This document shows positions 43,762 through 52,298 of a DNA stretch of 64,000 nucleotides, piece by piece. The stretch spans positions 62,001 through 126,000 of the forward strand of contig CACIXR010000002.1 of assembly GCA_902590695.1 (NCBI GenBank). The letters are read 5' to 3'. Source of the stretch: an uncultured Alphaproteobacteria bacterium. Lineage in GTDB: Bacteria; Pseudomonadota; Alphaproteobacteria; HIMB59; GCA-002718135. Both the position numbers and the translations under genes were made by a program. The notes beneath the pieces are model-generated. The model searched no databases. It was not told where the DNA came from and was given only the letters and a program-made list of their open reading frames with translations. Positions within the stretch are counted from its first letter, which is position 1. Each line of letters begins with the position of its first letter.

Positions 43762-46507
43762 AGAGAAAACAAAATTTTATTTAAACGAAAAGTTAGTTGA
43801 AGCAAATGCTGATGAAACTATTTGGCAAGTTGCAAATAGACTTGGAACAGAAATCCCACATTTATGTTATTCTGATAAACCTGGCTATAGAGCAGATGGA
43901 AATTGTAGAGCATGCATGGTTGAAATTGAAGGAGAACGTGTGTTGGCAGCATCTTGTATTAGAAAGCCAACTGATAGTATGAAAGTAAAAACTTCTTCAA
44001 AAAAGGCTAAAAAATCAAGAGAGTTAGTTTTTGAATTACTTCTAGCAGACCAGCCAAAAAAAGAAATTGCTCATGATAATAATTCTGACTTTTGGAAATG
44101 GATAGACAAAGTTGAAGTTAAAGAAAGTAGATTTCCAAAAAAAACTTCATGTCAGGCAGACGTTTCTCATCCAAGCATGGCTGTAAATCTAGATGCATGC
44201 ATCCAATGTAATCTTTGTGTAAGAGCATGTAGAGAAGTCCAGGTAAATGATGTCATCGGAATGGCATATCGAGGAGAAAATTCTAAAATTGTATTCGATT
44301 TTGATGATCCAATGGGTGACAGTACATGTGTGGCATGTGGTGAATGTGTACAAGCTTGTCCAACTGGAGCATTAATGCCAGCATCCATTGTAGATAAGGA
44401 TGGTGTTGGTCATAGTAATGTAGATAAAAAAATTGATAGTGTTTGTCCTTATTGTGGTGTTGGTTGTCAGATAGAATACAATGTAAAAGATAACAAAATT
44501 AAATACGTTAATGGTGTTGACGGTCCCGCTAACAAGAATAGGTTATGTGTAAAGGGAAGATTTGGTTTTGATTATGTAAATAACCCAGAAAGACTTACAA
44601 AGCCACTGATTAGAATTAAAGACAAAGCAAAAGACTTGCATCCAAACATTAATTTTTCAAATATTCATGAATATTTTAGAGAAGCATCTTGGGATGAAGC
44701 TTTAGATTATGCTGCACAAGGATTCTTAAAACTTAAAAAACAACGAAATGGTACAAGTAATCTCGCGGGATTTGGATCAGCTAAATGTTCAAATGAAGAA
44801 GCATATTTATTTCAAAAATTAATACGAACTGGTTTTAATACTAACAATGTTGATCATTGTACAAGGCTTTGTCATGCGTCTTCAGTTGCGGCATTATTAG
44901 AAACTATTGGTTCAGGAGCTGTTACTGCTCCATTCTATGAAGTTGAACATTCTGATGTGATAATAGTCATTGGTGCTAATCCAACTGAAAACCATCCAGT
45001 AGCAGCAACTTTTTTTAAAAATGCTGCAAAAAAAGGTTCCAAATTAATTGTGATCGATCCTAGAGGTCATTCTTTAAAAAAACATGCAACTCATATGTTA
45101 CAATTTAAACCAGGATCTGATGTTGCTCTCTTAAATTCAATAATGAATGTTATTGTTGAAGAAAATTTATTTAATTCTCAATACATTAAAAAACAAACTG
45201 AGGGATTTGATAAATTAAGAAAACATTTAATGAATTATTCACCTGATATAATGGAAAACGAAACAGGTATTGATCCAGAATTAATAAGAGAAGTAGCGCG
45301 CTTATATGCCAATACAAATAAAGGAATTATTTTCTGGGGAATGGGCATTTCTCAACATACACATGGTACCGACAATGCTAGGTGTTTAATTTCACTAGCT
45401 TTAATGACAGGAAATGTCGGAAAAAGAGGATCTGGCTTACATCCTTTAAGAGGACAAAATAATGTCCAAGGAGCGTCGGATGCTGGTCTTATACCAATGA
45501 TGTACCCTGATTATCAATTAGTTGATAATGATAGTAATAAAGATTTTTTTGAAAAACTTTGGAAAACTCCTTTAGATGATAAAAAAGGTCTAACCGTTGT
45601 TGAAATTATGGACGCTATTCACGAGAATACAATTAAAGGCATGTATATACTTGGTGAAAATCCAGCAATGTCTGATCCTGATCTTAATCATGCAAGAGAA
45701 GCTCTACAAATGTTAGAGCATTTAGTAGTTCAAGATATTTTTTTAACTGAAACAGCAACATATGCGGATGTTATTTTTCCAGCTTCAGCATGGCCTGAAA
45801 AAAATGGAACAGTTACTAATACTAATAGACAAGTACAAATGGGAAGAAAAGCTTTAGACTCACCAGGTGAAGCGAAAGAAGATTGGTGGATAACGAACGA
45901 ACTTGGAAAAAGAATGGGTTTAAATTGGAAATATAAACATCCCAAAGAAATTTATGAAGAAATGTCAGTAACAATGCCTTCATTAAACAATATATCTTGG
46001 GAAAGATTAGAAAATGAAAACTCTGTAACCTATCCAAGTAAATCTCCAACTACACCAGGAGATGAAATTGTTTTTGGTGATAAATTTCCAAATGAAAATG
46101 GTAAAGGTAAGTTTGTTCCAGCTAGTGTTACTGCACCAGATGAAGTACCTGATAAAGAATTTGTGATGATACTAACGACAGGAAGGCAATTAGAGCATTG
46201 GCATACTGGAGCTATGACTAGAAAGGCATCAAATTTAGATGCCATTGAGCCGGAACCTTCAGTTTCAATATCACCTAAAGATATAATTAAAAATAATATG
46301 AAAGCTGGTGATAAGATAAAAGTCACAACTAGAAGAGGCTCAATAAATATCAGAGTAAGGCAAGACAGGGCAATTCCTGATGGCGTCATATTTATTCCAT
46401 TTTGCTATAATGAGTCTGCCGCTAATCTTTTAACTAACCCAGCTTTAGATCCATATGGGAAAATTCCTGAATTTAAATATTGTGCAGCAAAAATTGAGAA
46501 GTTATAA
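43754..46507 (+). CDS. formate dehydrogenase alpha subunit (Mo/W bis-MGD, FdsA-like)
   Basis: N-terminal 2Fe-2S HLCYSDKPGYRADGNCRACMVEIEG, 4Fe-4S CIQCNLCVRAC, CPYCGVGCQIEY, metal-ligand region HCTRLCHASSV, GLHPLRGQNNVQGASDAG. Confidence 0.95.
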   Translation: MTKEKTKFYLNEKLVEANADETIWQVANRLGTEIPHLCYSDKPGYRADGNCRACMVEIEGERVLAASCIRKPTDSMKVKTSSKKAKKSRELVFELLLADQPKKEIAHDNNSDFWKWIDKVEVKESRFPKKTSCQADVSHPSMAVNLDACIQCNLCVRACREVQVNDVIGMAYRGENSKIVFDFDDPMGDSTCVACGECVQACPTGALMPASIVDKDGVGHSNVDKKIDSVCPYCGVGCQIEYNVKDNKIKYVNGVDGPANKNRLCVKGRFGFDYVNNPERLTKPLIRIKDKAKDLHPNINFSNIHEYFREASWDEALDYAAQGFLKLKKQRNGTSNLAGFGSAKCSNEEAYLFQKLIRTGFNTNNVDHCTRLCHASSVAALLETIGSGAVTAPFYEVEHSDVIIVIGANPTENHPVAATFFKNAAKKGSKLIVIDPRGHSLKKHATHMLQFKPGSDVALLNSIMNVIVEENLFNSQYIKKQTEGFDKLRKHLMNYSPDIMENETGIDPELIREVARLYANTNKGIIFWGMGISQHTHGTDNARCLISLALMTGNVGKRGSGLHPLRGQNNVQGASDAGLIPMMYPDYQLVDNDSNKDFFEKLWKTPLDDKKGLTVVEIMDAIHENTIKGMYILGENPAMSDPDLNHAREALQMLEHLVVQDIFLTETATYADVIFPASAWPEKNGTVTNTNRQVQMGRKALDSPGEAKEDWWITNELGKRMGLNWKYKHPKEIYEEMSVTMPSLNNISWERLENENSVTYPSKSPTTPGDEIVFGDKFPNENGKGKFVPASVTAPDEVPDKEFVMILTTGRQLEHWHTGAMTRKASNLDAIEPEPSVSISPKDIIKNNMKAGDKIKVTTRRGSINIRVRQDRAIPDGVIFIPFCYNESAANLLTNPALDPYGKIPEFKYCAAKIEKL

Positions 46508-46514
46508 ATATTTT

Positions 46515-46637
46515 ATGATAAAAAAAACATTAATAATTTTATTTCTTGTATTTAGTCCAATCACAGCATGCTCTACATTAAGTGAATTAAACGAAAGAGC
46601 AAAGGGTGATGGAGTTCCTTATATTCCTGGGATTTAA
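46515..46637 (+). CDS. tiny (40 aa) putative lipoprotein
   Basis: MIKKTLIILFLVFSPITACSTLSELNERAKGDGVPYIPGI: signal peptide with lipobox ITAC; 7 nt after the formate dehydrogenase alpha gene. Confidence 0.6.
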   Translation: MIKKTLIILFLVFSPITACSTLSELNERAKGDGVPYIPGI

Positions 46638-46688
46638 TTTATAAAATTCTTGTCGAATTTATAATTTAATATAAATGCAAAGTTTTAT

Positions 46689-46764
<76 letters not shown>

Positions 46765-46776
46765 TCTAATTAACAT

Positions 46777-47538
46777 TTAAGTTGAGTAAAACTGATATAA
46801 AGCAATCGATGCAGCGTTAGAAACATTCAAGCTATCAATTTCAAATTTTAAATTATTCTTCATATTTATCTGAATTATCTCATCACATTCCTTTTTTACT
46901 AATTCTCTAATACCTCTTCCTTCAGAGCCAAAAACTAATACAGATTTTTGTGAAAAATTTAATTTTGAATTTTTATTTTTTGAACTGTCAAAGCCATAAA
47001 TCCAATAATTATTTTTTTTAAGAAAAGAAATAGCTCTTCTGATATTTGTCACTCTAAAATAATTTACAATTTCAGCAGCGCCAGAAGCTGATTTATAAAG
47101 TGATGATGTTAATTCTGGTGAATTATCTTTTCCAACTATAATTCCTGCACAATCAAATAACGCACATGATCTCATTATTGAACCGACATTTTGAGTGTCA
47201 GTTACTTGATCTAAAATTAATACTACTGATTTTGATTTTTTACTTTCTACTTTTACAAATTCTTCTAAACCTGGCCTTCTAAAATCTTTTGTTTTTAGAA
47301 CTACTCCTTGTGTTTTGTTCTCATTTCCAAATCTTCTTGTAAATTCACTTTGAGGTACAATTGTAATTTTTTGTATTTTAGATTCATATTTTTTAGCATA
47401 ATTAATCTGATTTTTACTAACTATAAGCTCAATATGCTGTCTTTTATCATTTTGAAGGGCTGCTTTAACAGAATGTTGGCCAAAAATTGTATGAATTCCT
47501 TGATTTTTATCAGATTTATTATTTCTAAACTTACTCAT
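46777..47538 (-). CDS. rlmB: 23S rRNA (guanosine-2'-O-)-methyltransferase RlmB (SpoU family)
   Basis: GIHTIFGQHSVKAAL, LDQVTDTQNVGSIMRSCALFDCAGII, VFGSEGRGIRELV, SLNVSNAASIALYQ. Confidence 0.94.
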   Translation of the reverse strand: MSKFRNNKSDKNQGIHTIFGQHSVKAALQNDKRQHIELIVSKNQINYAKKYESKIQKITIVPQSEFTRRFGNENKTQGVVLKTKDFRRPGLEEFVKVESKKSKSVVLILDQVTDTQNVGSIMRSCALFDCAGIIVGKDNSPELTSSLYKSASGAAEIVNYFRVTNIRRAISFLKKNNYWIYGFDSSKNKNSKLNFSQKSVLVFGSEGRGIRELVKKECDEIIQINMKNNLKFEIDSLNVSNAASIALYQFYST

Positions 47539-47663
47539 GATTTAATATCACAGATTTGTCTAATTAATACAATCTAGATATGTACAAAATGTCATTTTTT
47601 GTCTAAAAGGCCGTTGCTTTTACGAATACACGTATTTTGCAAAGGTGAAGTTGCTGTTTTAGA

Positions 47664-47690
47664 TTGACATATATACTAATTAATTAGTAT
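47664..47690 (+). promoter_or_regulatory. predicted sigma-70-type promoter for the tRNA-Tyr/tRNA-Gly/tuf operon
   Basis: Consensus -35 TTGACA (47664-47669) and -10-like TAGTAT (47685-47690), 15-nt spacer, 19 nt before tRNA-Tyr. Confidence 0.6.
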
Positions 47691-47708
47691 TGGCCAATTT
47701 CTTCCAAC

Positions 47709-47794
47709 GGAGGGGTGGTCGAGTGGTTAAAGGCAGCGGACTGTAAATCCGCCCGCGTGAGCGTACGTAGGTTCGAATCCTACCCCCTCCACCA
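47709..47794 (+). tRNA. tRNA-Tyr (anticodon GTA)
   Basis: 86 nt, acceptor GGAGGGG/CCCCTCC, anticodon arm GCGGA CTGTAAA TCCGC, long variable arm, CCA. Confidence 0.97.
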
Positions 47795-47852
47795 TTATGG
47801 AGGTAATGGGATGAAAGCATTAAAGTGAGTGTGTGAAGCAGTCAGTTTAGTT

Positions 47853-47926
47853 GCGGGTGTAGCTTAGTGGTAAAGCTCCAGCCTTCCAAGCTGGCTACGA
47901 GGGTTCGATTCCCTTCACCCGCTCCA
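47853..47926 (+). tRNA. tRNA-Gly (anticodon TCC)
   Basis: 74 nt, acceptor GCGGGTG/CACCCGC, anticodon arm CCAGC CTTCCAA GCTGG, CCA. Confidence 0.97.
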
Positions 47927-47951
47927 TAACAAATATTATTGGGGTAAAAAA

Positions 47952-49142
47952 ATGGCTAAAGCAAAATTCGAAAGAAACAAACCGCATTGTAACATAGGTA
48001 CTGTTGGTCACGTTGACCATGGTAAAACAACATTGACCGCTGCTATAACAAAAATATTAGCAGAGACAGGTGGAGCAGAATTTACAGATTACGCAAATAT
48101 CGATAAAGCACCTGAAGAAAGAGAAAGAGGTATTACAATCTCTACTGCACACGTTGAATATGAAACTGAAGCAAGACACTATGCCCACGTAGATTGTCCT
48201 GGACACGCAGATTATGTTAAAAACATGATTACTGGTGCAGCTCAAATGGATGGTGGTATCTTAGTTGTTAATGCAGCTGATGGACCAATGCCTCAAACAA
48301 GAGAACACATTCTTTTAGCTAGACAGGTAGGTGTACCTGCCCTTGTTGTATACATGAACAAAGTAGATCAAGTAGATGATAAAGAACTAATCGATCTAGT
48401 TGAAATGGAAATTAGAGAACTTCTTACTTCATATGAATTCCCAGGTGATACTATCCCAATCATTAAGGGTTCAGCTTTAGCAGCTCTTGAAGGTAGAGAC
48501 GATGAAATTGGAAAAAATTCAATTATGGAATTAATGAAAGCAGTTGATGAACATATACCACAACCTAGCCGACCTGTAGATCAGCCTTTCTTAATGCCAG
48601 TTGAGGATGTATTTTCAATTTCTGGTAGAGGTACAGTTGTAACTGGAAGAATTGAACAAGGTCAAGTTAAAGTTGGAGAGGAAATTGAAATCCTAGGAAT
48701 AAGAGAGCCTCAAAAAACTACTTGTACTGGAGTTGAAATGTTTAGAAAACTTCTTGATTCTGGTGAGGCTGGAGACAATGTTGGCGTTCTTCTTCGTGGA
48801 ACAAAAAGAGAAGAAGTTGAACGTGGCCAAGTATTAGCAAAACCTGGTTCAATAAAACCACATACAAAATTTAAAGCAGAAGCTTATGTATTAAAAAAAG
48901 AAGAGGGTGGAAGACATACCCCATTCTTTTCAAATTACAGACCTCAATTCTACTTTAGAACAACTGATGTAACTGGAACAATTAAATTACCAGAAGGAAC
49001 CGAAATGGTAATGCCTGGTGATAATATTGCTATGGAAGTTACTCTTTTGTCTCCAATTGCAATGGATAAAGGTTTAAAATTTGCAATTAGAGAAGGTGGA
49101 AGAACAGTTGGTGCTGGAGTTGTTGCTGAAATTATTGAATAG
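47952..49142 (+). CDS. tuf: elongation factor Tu
   Basis: [41 protein letters not shown]. Confidence 0.99.
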   Translation: MAKAKFERNKPHCNIGTVGHVDHGKTTLTAAITKILAETGGAEFTDYANIDKAPEERERGITISTAHVEYETEARHYAHVDCPGHADYVKNMITGAAQMDGGILVVNAADGPMPQTREHILLARQVGVPALVVYMNKVDQVDDKELIDLVEMEIRELLTSYEFPGDTIPIIKGSALAALEGRDDEIGKNSIMELMKAVDEHIPQPSRPVDQPFLMPVEDVFSISGRGTVVTGRIEQGQVKVGEEIEILGIREPQKTTCTGVEMFRKLLDSGEAGDNVGVLLRGTKREEVERGQVLAKPGSIKPHTKFKAEAYVLKKEEGGRHTPFFSNYRPQFYFRTTDVTGTIKLPEGTEMVMPGDNIAMEVTLLSPIAMDKGLKFAIREGGRTVGAGVVAEIIE

Positions 49143-49179
49143 TTTTAGAGACCGTTCTTTCAGTTAGCCAATACTTTTT

Positions 49180-49255
49180 AGGAGTGTAGCTCAACTGGTA
49201 GAGCACCGGTCTCCAAAACCGGGGGCTGCGGGTTCAAGTCCTGCCACTCCTGCCA
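49180..49255 (+). tRNA. tRNA-Trp (anticodon CCA)
   Basis: 76 nt, acceptor AGGAGTG/CACTCCT, anticodon arm CCGGT CTCCAAA ACCGG, CCA. Confidence 0.97.
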
Positions 49256-49269
49256 AGAGAAATGAAAAT

Positions 49270-49485
49270 ATGAATATTGAAAAAAAGAAAACATCACCAG
49301 CTCTTTTTGTAAGACAAGTAAGACAAGAATTACAAAAAGTAACTTGGCCTCAAAGAAGAGATACTTTTATTTCTTCTGCAATAGTCATATTATTAATAAT
49401 ATTATTCTCTTTATTTTTTCTTTTAACTGATCAAATATGGTCTTTTTCTATAAAAAAGATCATTGAAATAGGTACAGGTATATAA
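49270..49485 (+). CDS. secE: preprotein translocase subunit SecE
   Basis: FVRQVRQELQKVTWPQRRDT; between tRNA-Trp and nusG. Confidence 0.95.
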   Translation: MNIEKKKTSPALFVRQVRQELQKVTWPQRRDTFISSAIVILLIILFSLFFLLTDQIWSFSIKKIIEIGTGI

Positions 49486-50018
49486 TGAATAAAGCAAGAT
49501 GGTACGTACTTCATGCATATTCAGGGTATGAAAAAAAAGTAGCTGATAGTATTTTAGATCAAGCAACTAAACTTGGTGTTAAAGATCACATTGAAGAAAT
49601 ATCAGTGCCTGTTCAGAATGTTGTAGAAGTTAAAAGAGGTGTTAGAGTTAATACTGAAAGAAAAATTTTTCCTGGCTATATACTTATTAAAATGAATTTA
49701 AATGATGACACTTGGCATATAATTAAAACTACACCTAAGCTAAGTGGTTTTTTAGGAAATAAAGGTCAACCTGTACCAATTAGTAATGCTGAAGCAAAAA
49801 GAATATCTGAACAAGTTATTGATGGTGTAGAAAAATCTAGACCTGCAATAATGTATGATATTGGAGAACAAGTAAAAGTAATTGACGGACCTTTTGCATC
49901 ATTTAATGGAGAGGTCGAACAAATAGATGAAGATAAAGCAAGATTAAGAGTTGCTGTTTCAATTTTTGGAAGATCAACACCTGTAGATTTGGAATATTCT
50001 CAGGTAGAAAAGGTATAA
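49485..50018 (+). CDS. nusG: transcription termination/antitermination factor NusG
   Basis: ARWYVLHAYSGYEKKVA, FPGYILIKMNLND, VIDGPFASFNGEVEQID. Confidence 0.97.
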   Translation: MNKARWYVLHAYSGYEKKVADSILDQATKLGVKDHIEEISVPVQNVVEVKRGVRVNTERKIFPGYILIKMNLNDDTWHIIKTTPKLSGFLGNKGQPVPISNAEAKRISEQVIDGVEKSRPAIMYDIGEQVKVIDGPFASFNGEVEQIDEDKARLRVAVSIFGRSTPVDLEYSQVEKV

Positions 50019-50021
50019 ACT

Positions 50022-50450
50022 ATGGCTAAAGAAATTTTAGGTTTAATTAAATTACAAATCCCTGCTGGAGGAGCCAATCCATCACCCCCTGTTGGTCCTG
50101 CACTTGGACAAAGAGGTCTTAATATAATGGATTTTTGTAAAGCGTTTAATGACAAAACAAAAGATCTAGAAAAAGGAGCGCCCATTCCAGTTATCATAAC
50201 AGCATACAAAGATAGAAGTTTCGATTTTACTACAAAATTACCACCAGTAAGTTTTTATCTAAAAAAAGCAGCAAAAATAAAAAAAGGAAACTCAACTCCT
50301 GGAAGATCATTAGTAGGTAAAGTCTCAATGCAAGATATTGAAAAAATTGCCAAAGAAAAAATGCAAGATCTAAATGCTATTGATCTAAATGGAGCAATGA
50401 ACATGGTTAAAGGATCTGCCGTTTCAATGGGTATGGAGGTAGTTGGTTAA
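50022..50450 (+). CDS. rplK: 50S ribosomal protein L11
   Basis: [35 protein letters not shown]. Confidence 0.98.
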   Translation: MAKEILGLIKLQIPAGGANPSPPVGPALGQRGLNIMDFCKAFNDKTKDLEKGAPIPVIITAYKDRSFDFTTKLPPVSFYLKKAAKIKKGNSTPGRSLVGKVSMQDIEKIAKEKMQDLNAIDLNGAMNMVKGSAVSMGMEVVG

Positions 50451-51139
50451 TGAAAATTACAAAAAATAGAAAGCAATTGTTAAATAATTTTGACACTACT
50501 AAGGTTTACGAGCCACTAGAAGCAATCAATATTTTAAAAGAAAAATCTTATGTAAAGTTTAAAGAAACAATCGATATTTCAATTAATCTCAGAATTGACA
50601 GTAACAAAACTGAACAAAATATTAAAGGTGTTGTAAACCTTCCTAATGGAACAGGAAAAACTGTAAAAGTTGCGGTAATTGCTAATGAGGACAAACAAAA
50701 CGATGCAAAAAATAATGGTGCAGATTTGGTCGGTAGCGATGATTTGATAGAAACAATTTCTAAATCAAAAATAGAATTTGATGTTCTAATTGCGACTCCA
50801 GATATGATGCCTAAATTAGGTAAAGCAGCAAAAATACTAGGTCCAAAAGGATTAATGCCAAATCCTAAACTTGGTACAGTAACTAATGAAATTTCTCAAT
50901 CAGTAAAAGACGCTAAATCAGGTCAAGTTAAATTTAAAAATGATAAATCTGGTATCGTTCATGCTGGTGTTGGAAAATTAGATTTTAGTGAAGAAGAATT
51001 GTTAGAAAATATTAAAACATTTTATTCTTCAGTTAGTAAAAGTAAACCCGATGCTGTTAAGGGTTCTTTTATAAAAAAGGTTACCATAGCTTCAACTATG
51101 GGAGTTGGATTAAATATTAATCAAGCTAGCTTGCGTTAA
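50450..51139 (+). CDS. rplA: 50S ribosomal protein L1
   Basis: LGKAAKILGPKGLMPNPKLGTVT. Confidence 0.98.
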   Translation: MKITKNRKQLLNNFDTTKVYEPLEAINILKEKSYVKFKETIDISINLRIDSNKTEQNIKGVVNLPNGTGKTVKVAVIANEDKQNDAKNNGADLVGSDDLIETISKSKIEFDVLIATPDMMPKLGKAAKILGPKGLMPNPKLGTVTNEISQSVKDAKSGQVKFKNDKSGIVHAGVGKLDFSEEELLENIKTFYSSVSKSKPDAVKGSFIKKVTIASTMGVGLNINQASLR

Positions 51140-51290
51140 TTAATCCAAAAGATGATCTTTGATCATCACCTGTCAAAGACTGCAGGAGCTTTGGGCTTAA
51201 TTTCCTGCATAGACTGAAGCGAGTCATTGATTTGCTTCTTGGCAGGCTTTAAATTAGTTTGGTGGGCAAACTAATTTTAGCTAATATTGG
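51140..51290 (+). promoter_or_regulatory. rplJ (L10) leader / autoregulatory 5'UTR
   Basis: Between rplA and rplJ; stems GATGATC-TTT-GATCATC (51151-51167), TGCAGGA/TCCTGCA (51181-51209), 11-bp hairpin AAATTAGTTTG-GTGGG-CAAACTAATTT (51251-51277); CAAAGACTGCAGG...CCTGCATAGACTGAAG resembles the L10-binding core. Confidence 0.75.
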
Positions 51291-51322
51291 ATCATATTGA
51301 TCCAATTAAAACCGAGGTTGAC

Positions 51323-51844
51323 GTGAAACGTTCTGAAAAAAAAGATTTTGTTAGTAATCTTAAAGAAGACTTTTCAAATGCTACTTCAGTAATTGTAGCT
51401 GAATATTCTGGGCTAACAGTTAATGAAACAGAGCAACTTAGAAAAGAAATGAGAGATAATGGAGCAAAATTTAAAGTAACTAAGAACAGACTCACTAAAC
51501 TTGCTATATCTGAAACTCAATTTAAAGATATTTCAGAACTTTTTAAAGGTCCAACAGCGATTGCTTATTCTGATGATGCAGTAGCACCAGCAAAAGTAGC
51601 GGTTAATTTTGAAAAAAAATTTGAAAAGTTTAAAATTATTGGCGGAGGTTATAATGGTGAAAAAATTGATAAAGAAAAAATCGATTTTCTAGCAAAATTA
51701 CCTTCTTTAGATGAGTTAAGAGGAAAAATTTTAGGATTAATTAATGCACCAGCTCAAAAAATTGCTTCAATAGCAATTGAGCCAGGCGCACAAATTGCAA
51801 GATTAATTAGTTCTAACAGTAGCAATAAACAAGAGTCGAACTAG
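51323..51844 (+). CDS. rplJ: 50S ribosomal protein L10 (GTG start, ORF trimmed from 51287)
   Basis: KRSEKKDFVSNLKEDFSNATSVIVAEYSGLTVNE. Confidence 0.95.
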   Translation: MKRSEKKDFVSNLKEDFSNATSVIVAEYSGLTVNETEQLRKEMRDNGAKFKVTKNRLTKLAISETQFKDISELFKGPTAIAYSDDAVAPAKVAVNFEKKFEKFKIIGGGYNGEKIDKEKIDFLAKLPSLDELRGKILGLINAPAQKIASIAIEPGAQIARLISSNSSNKQESN

Positions 51845-51862
51845 GTAAATAAGGAGAAATAA

Positions 51863-52240
51863 ATGGCTGATTTGAATAAAATAGTTGAAGATCTCTCTAC
51901 CCTTACTGTTCTTGAGGCAGCTGAATTAAGCAAGATGCTTGAAGAAAAATGGGGTGTATCTGCCGCTGCACCAGTTGCAGTTGCTGCAGCTCCTGCTGCA
52001 GGTAGTGGAGAGGCTGCAACAGAAGAGAAGACAGAGTTTGATATTGAGTTATCAGAAGCTGGATCTAACAAAATTGCAGTTATTAAAGAGGTTAGAACTA
52101 TTACTGGTCTAGGCTTAAAAGAAGCAAAGGATTTGGTAGAGGGGGCTCCTAAACCTCTTAAGCAGGGTGTTAAAAAAGAAGAAGCTGAAGAAATGAAAAA
52201 AGCTTTGGAAGCTGCTGGAGCAAAAGTTACGTTAAAGTAA
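51863..52240 (+). CDS. rplL: 50S ribosomal protein L7/L12
   Basis: [53 protein letters not shown]. Confidence 0.98.
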   Translation: MADLNKIVEDLSTLTVLEAAELSKMLEEKWGVSAAAPVAVAAAPAAGSGEAATEEKTEFDIELSEAGSNKIAVIKEVRTITGLGLKEAKDLVEGAPKPLKQGVKKEEAEEMKKALEAAGAKVTLK

Positions 52241-52245
52241 ATTAT

Positions 52246-52273
52246 GGGCCTTTAAAAAAAGGCCCTTAATTTT
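52246..52273 (+). terminator. hairpin (attenuator/terminator) between rplL and rpoB
   Basis: GGGCCTTT-AAAA-AAAGGCCC followed by TTAATTTTT. Confidence 0.8.
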
Positions 52274-52298
52274 TAAAAGTATAAATGAAGGAGAAAAA

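Noticed and set aside
44858-44872. Possible selenocysteine at the formate dehydrogenase metal ligand
   Set aside because: Codons in HCTRLCHASSV are TGT (Cys), not TGA; no selenoprotein signal.
46030-46389. 119 aa antisense ORF inside the formate dehydrogenase alpha gene
   Set aside because: Antisense to a strongly recognisable CDS, no SD, low-complexity hydrophobic translation; shadow ORF.
46639-46664. Inverted repeat TTATAAAATTC/GAATTTATAA after the small lipoprotein
   Set aside because: AT-only imperfect stem with no GC clamp or clean U-tract; not strong enough to call a terminator.
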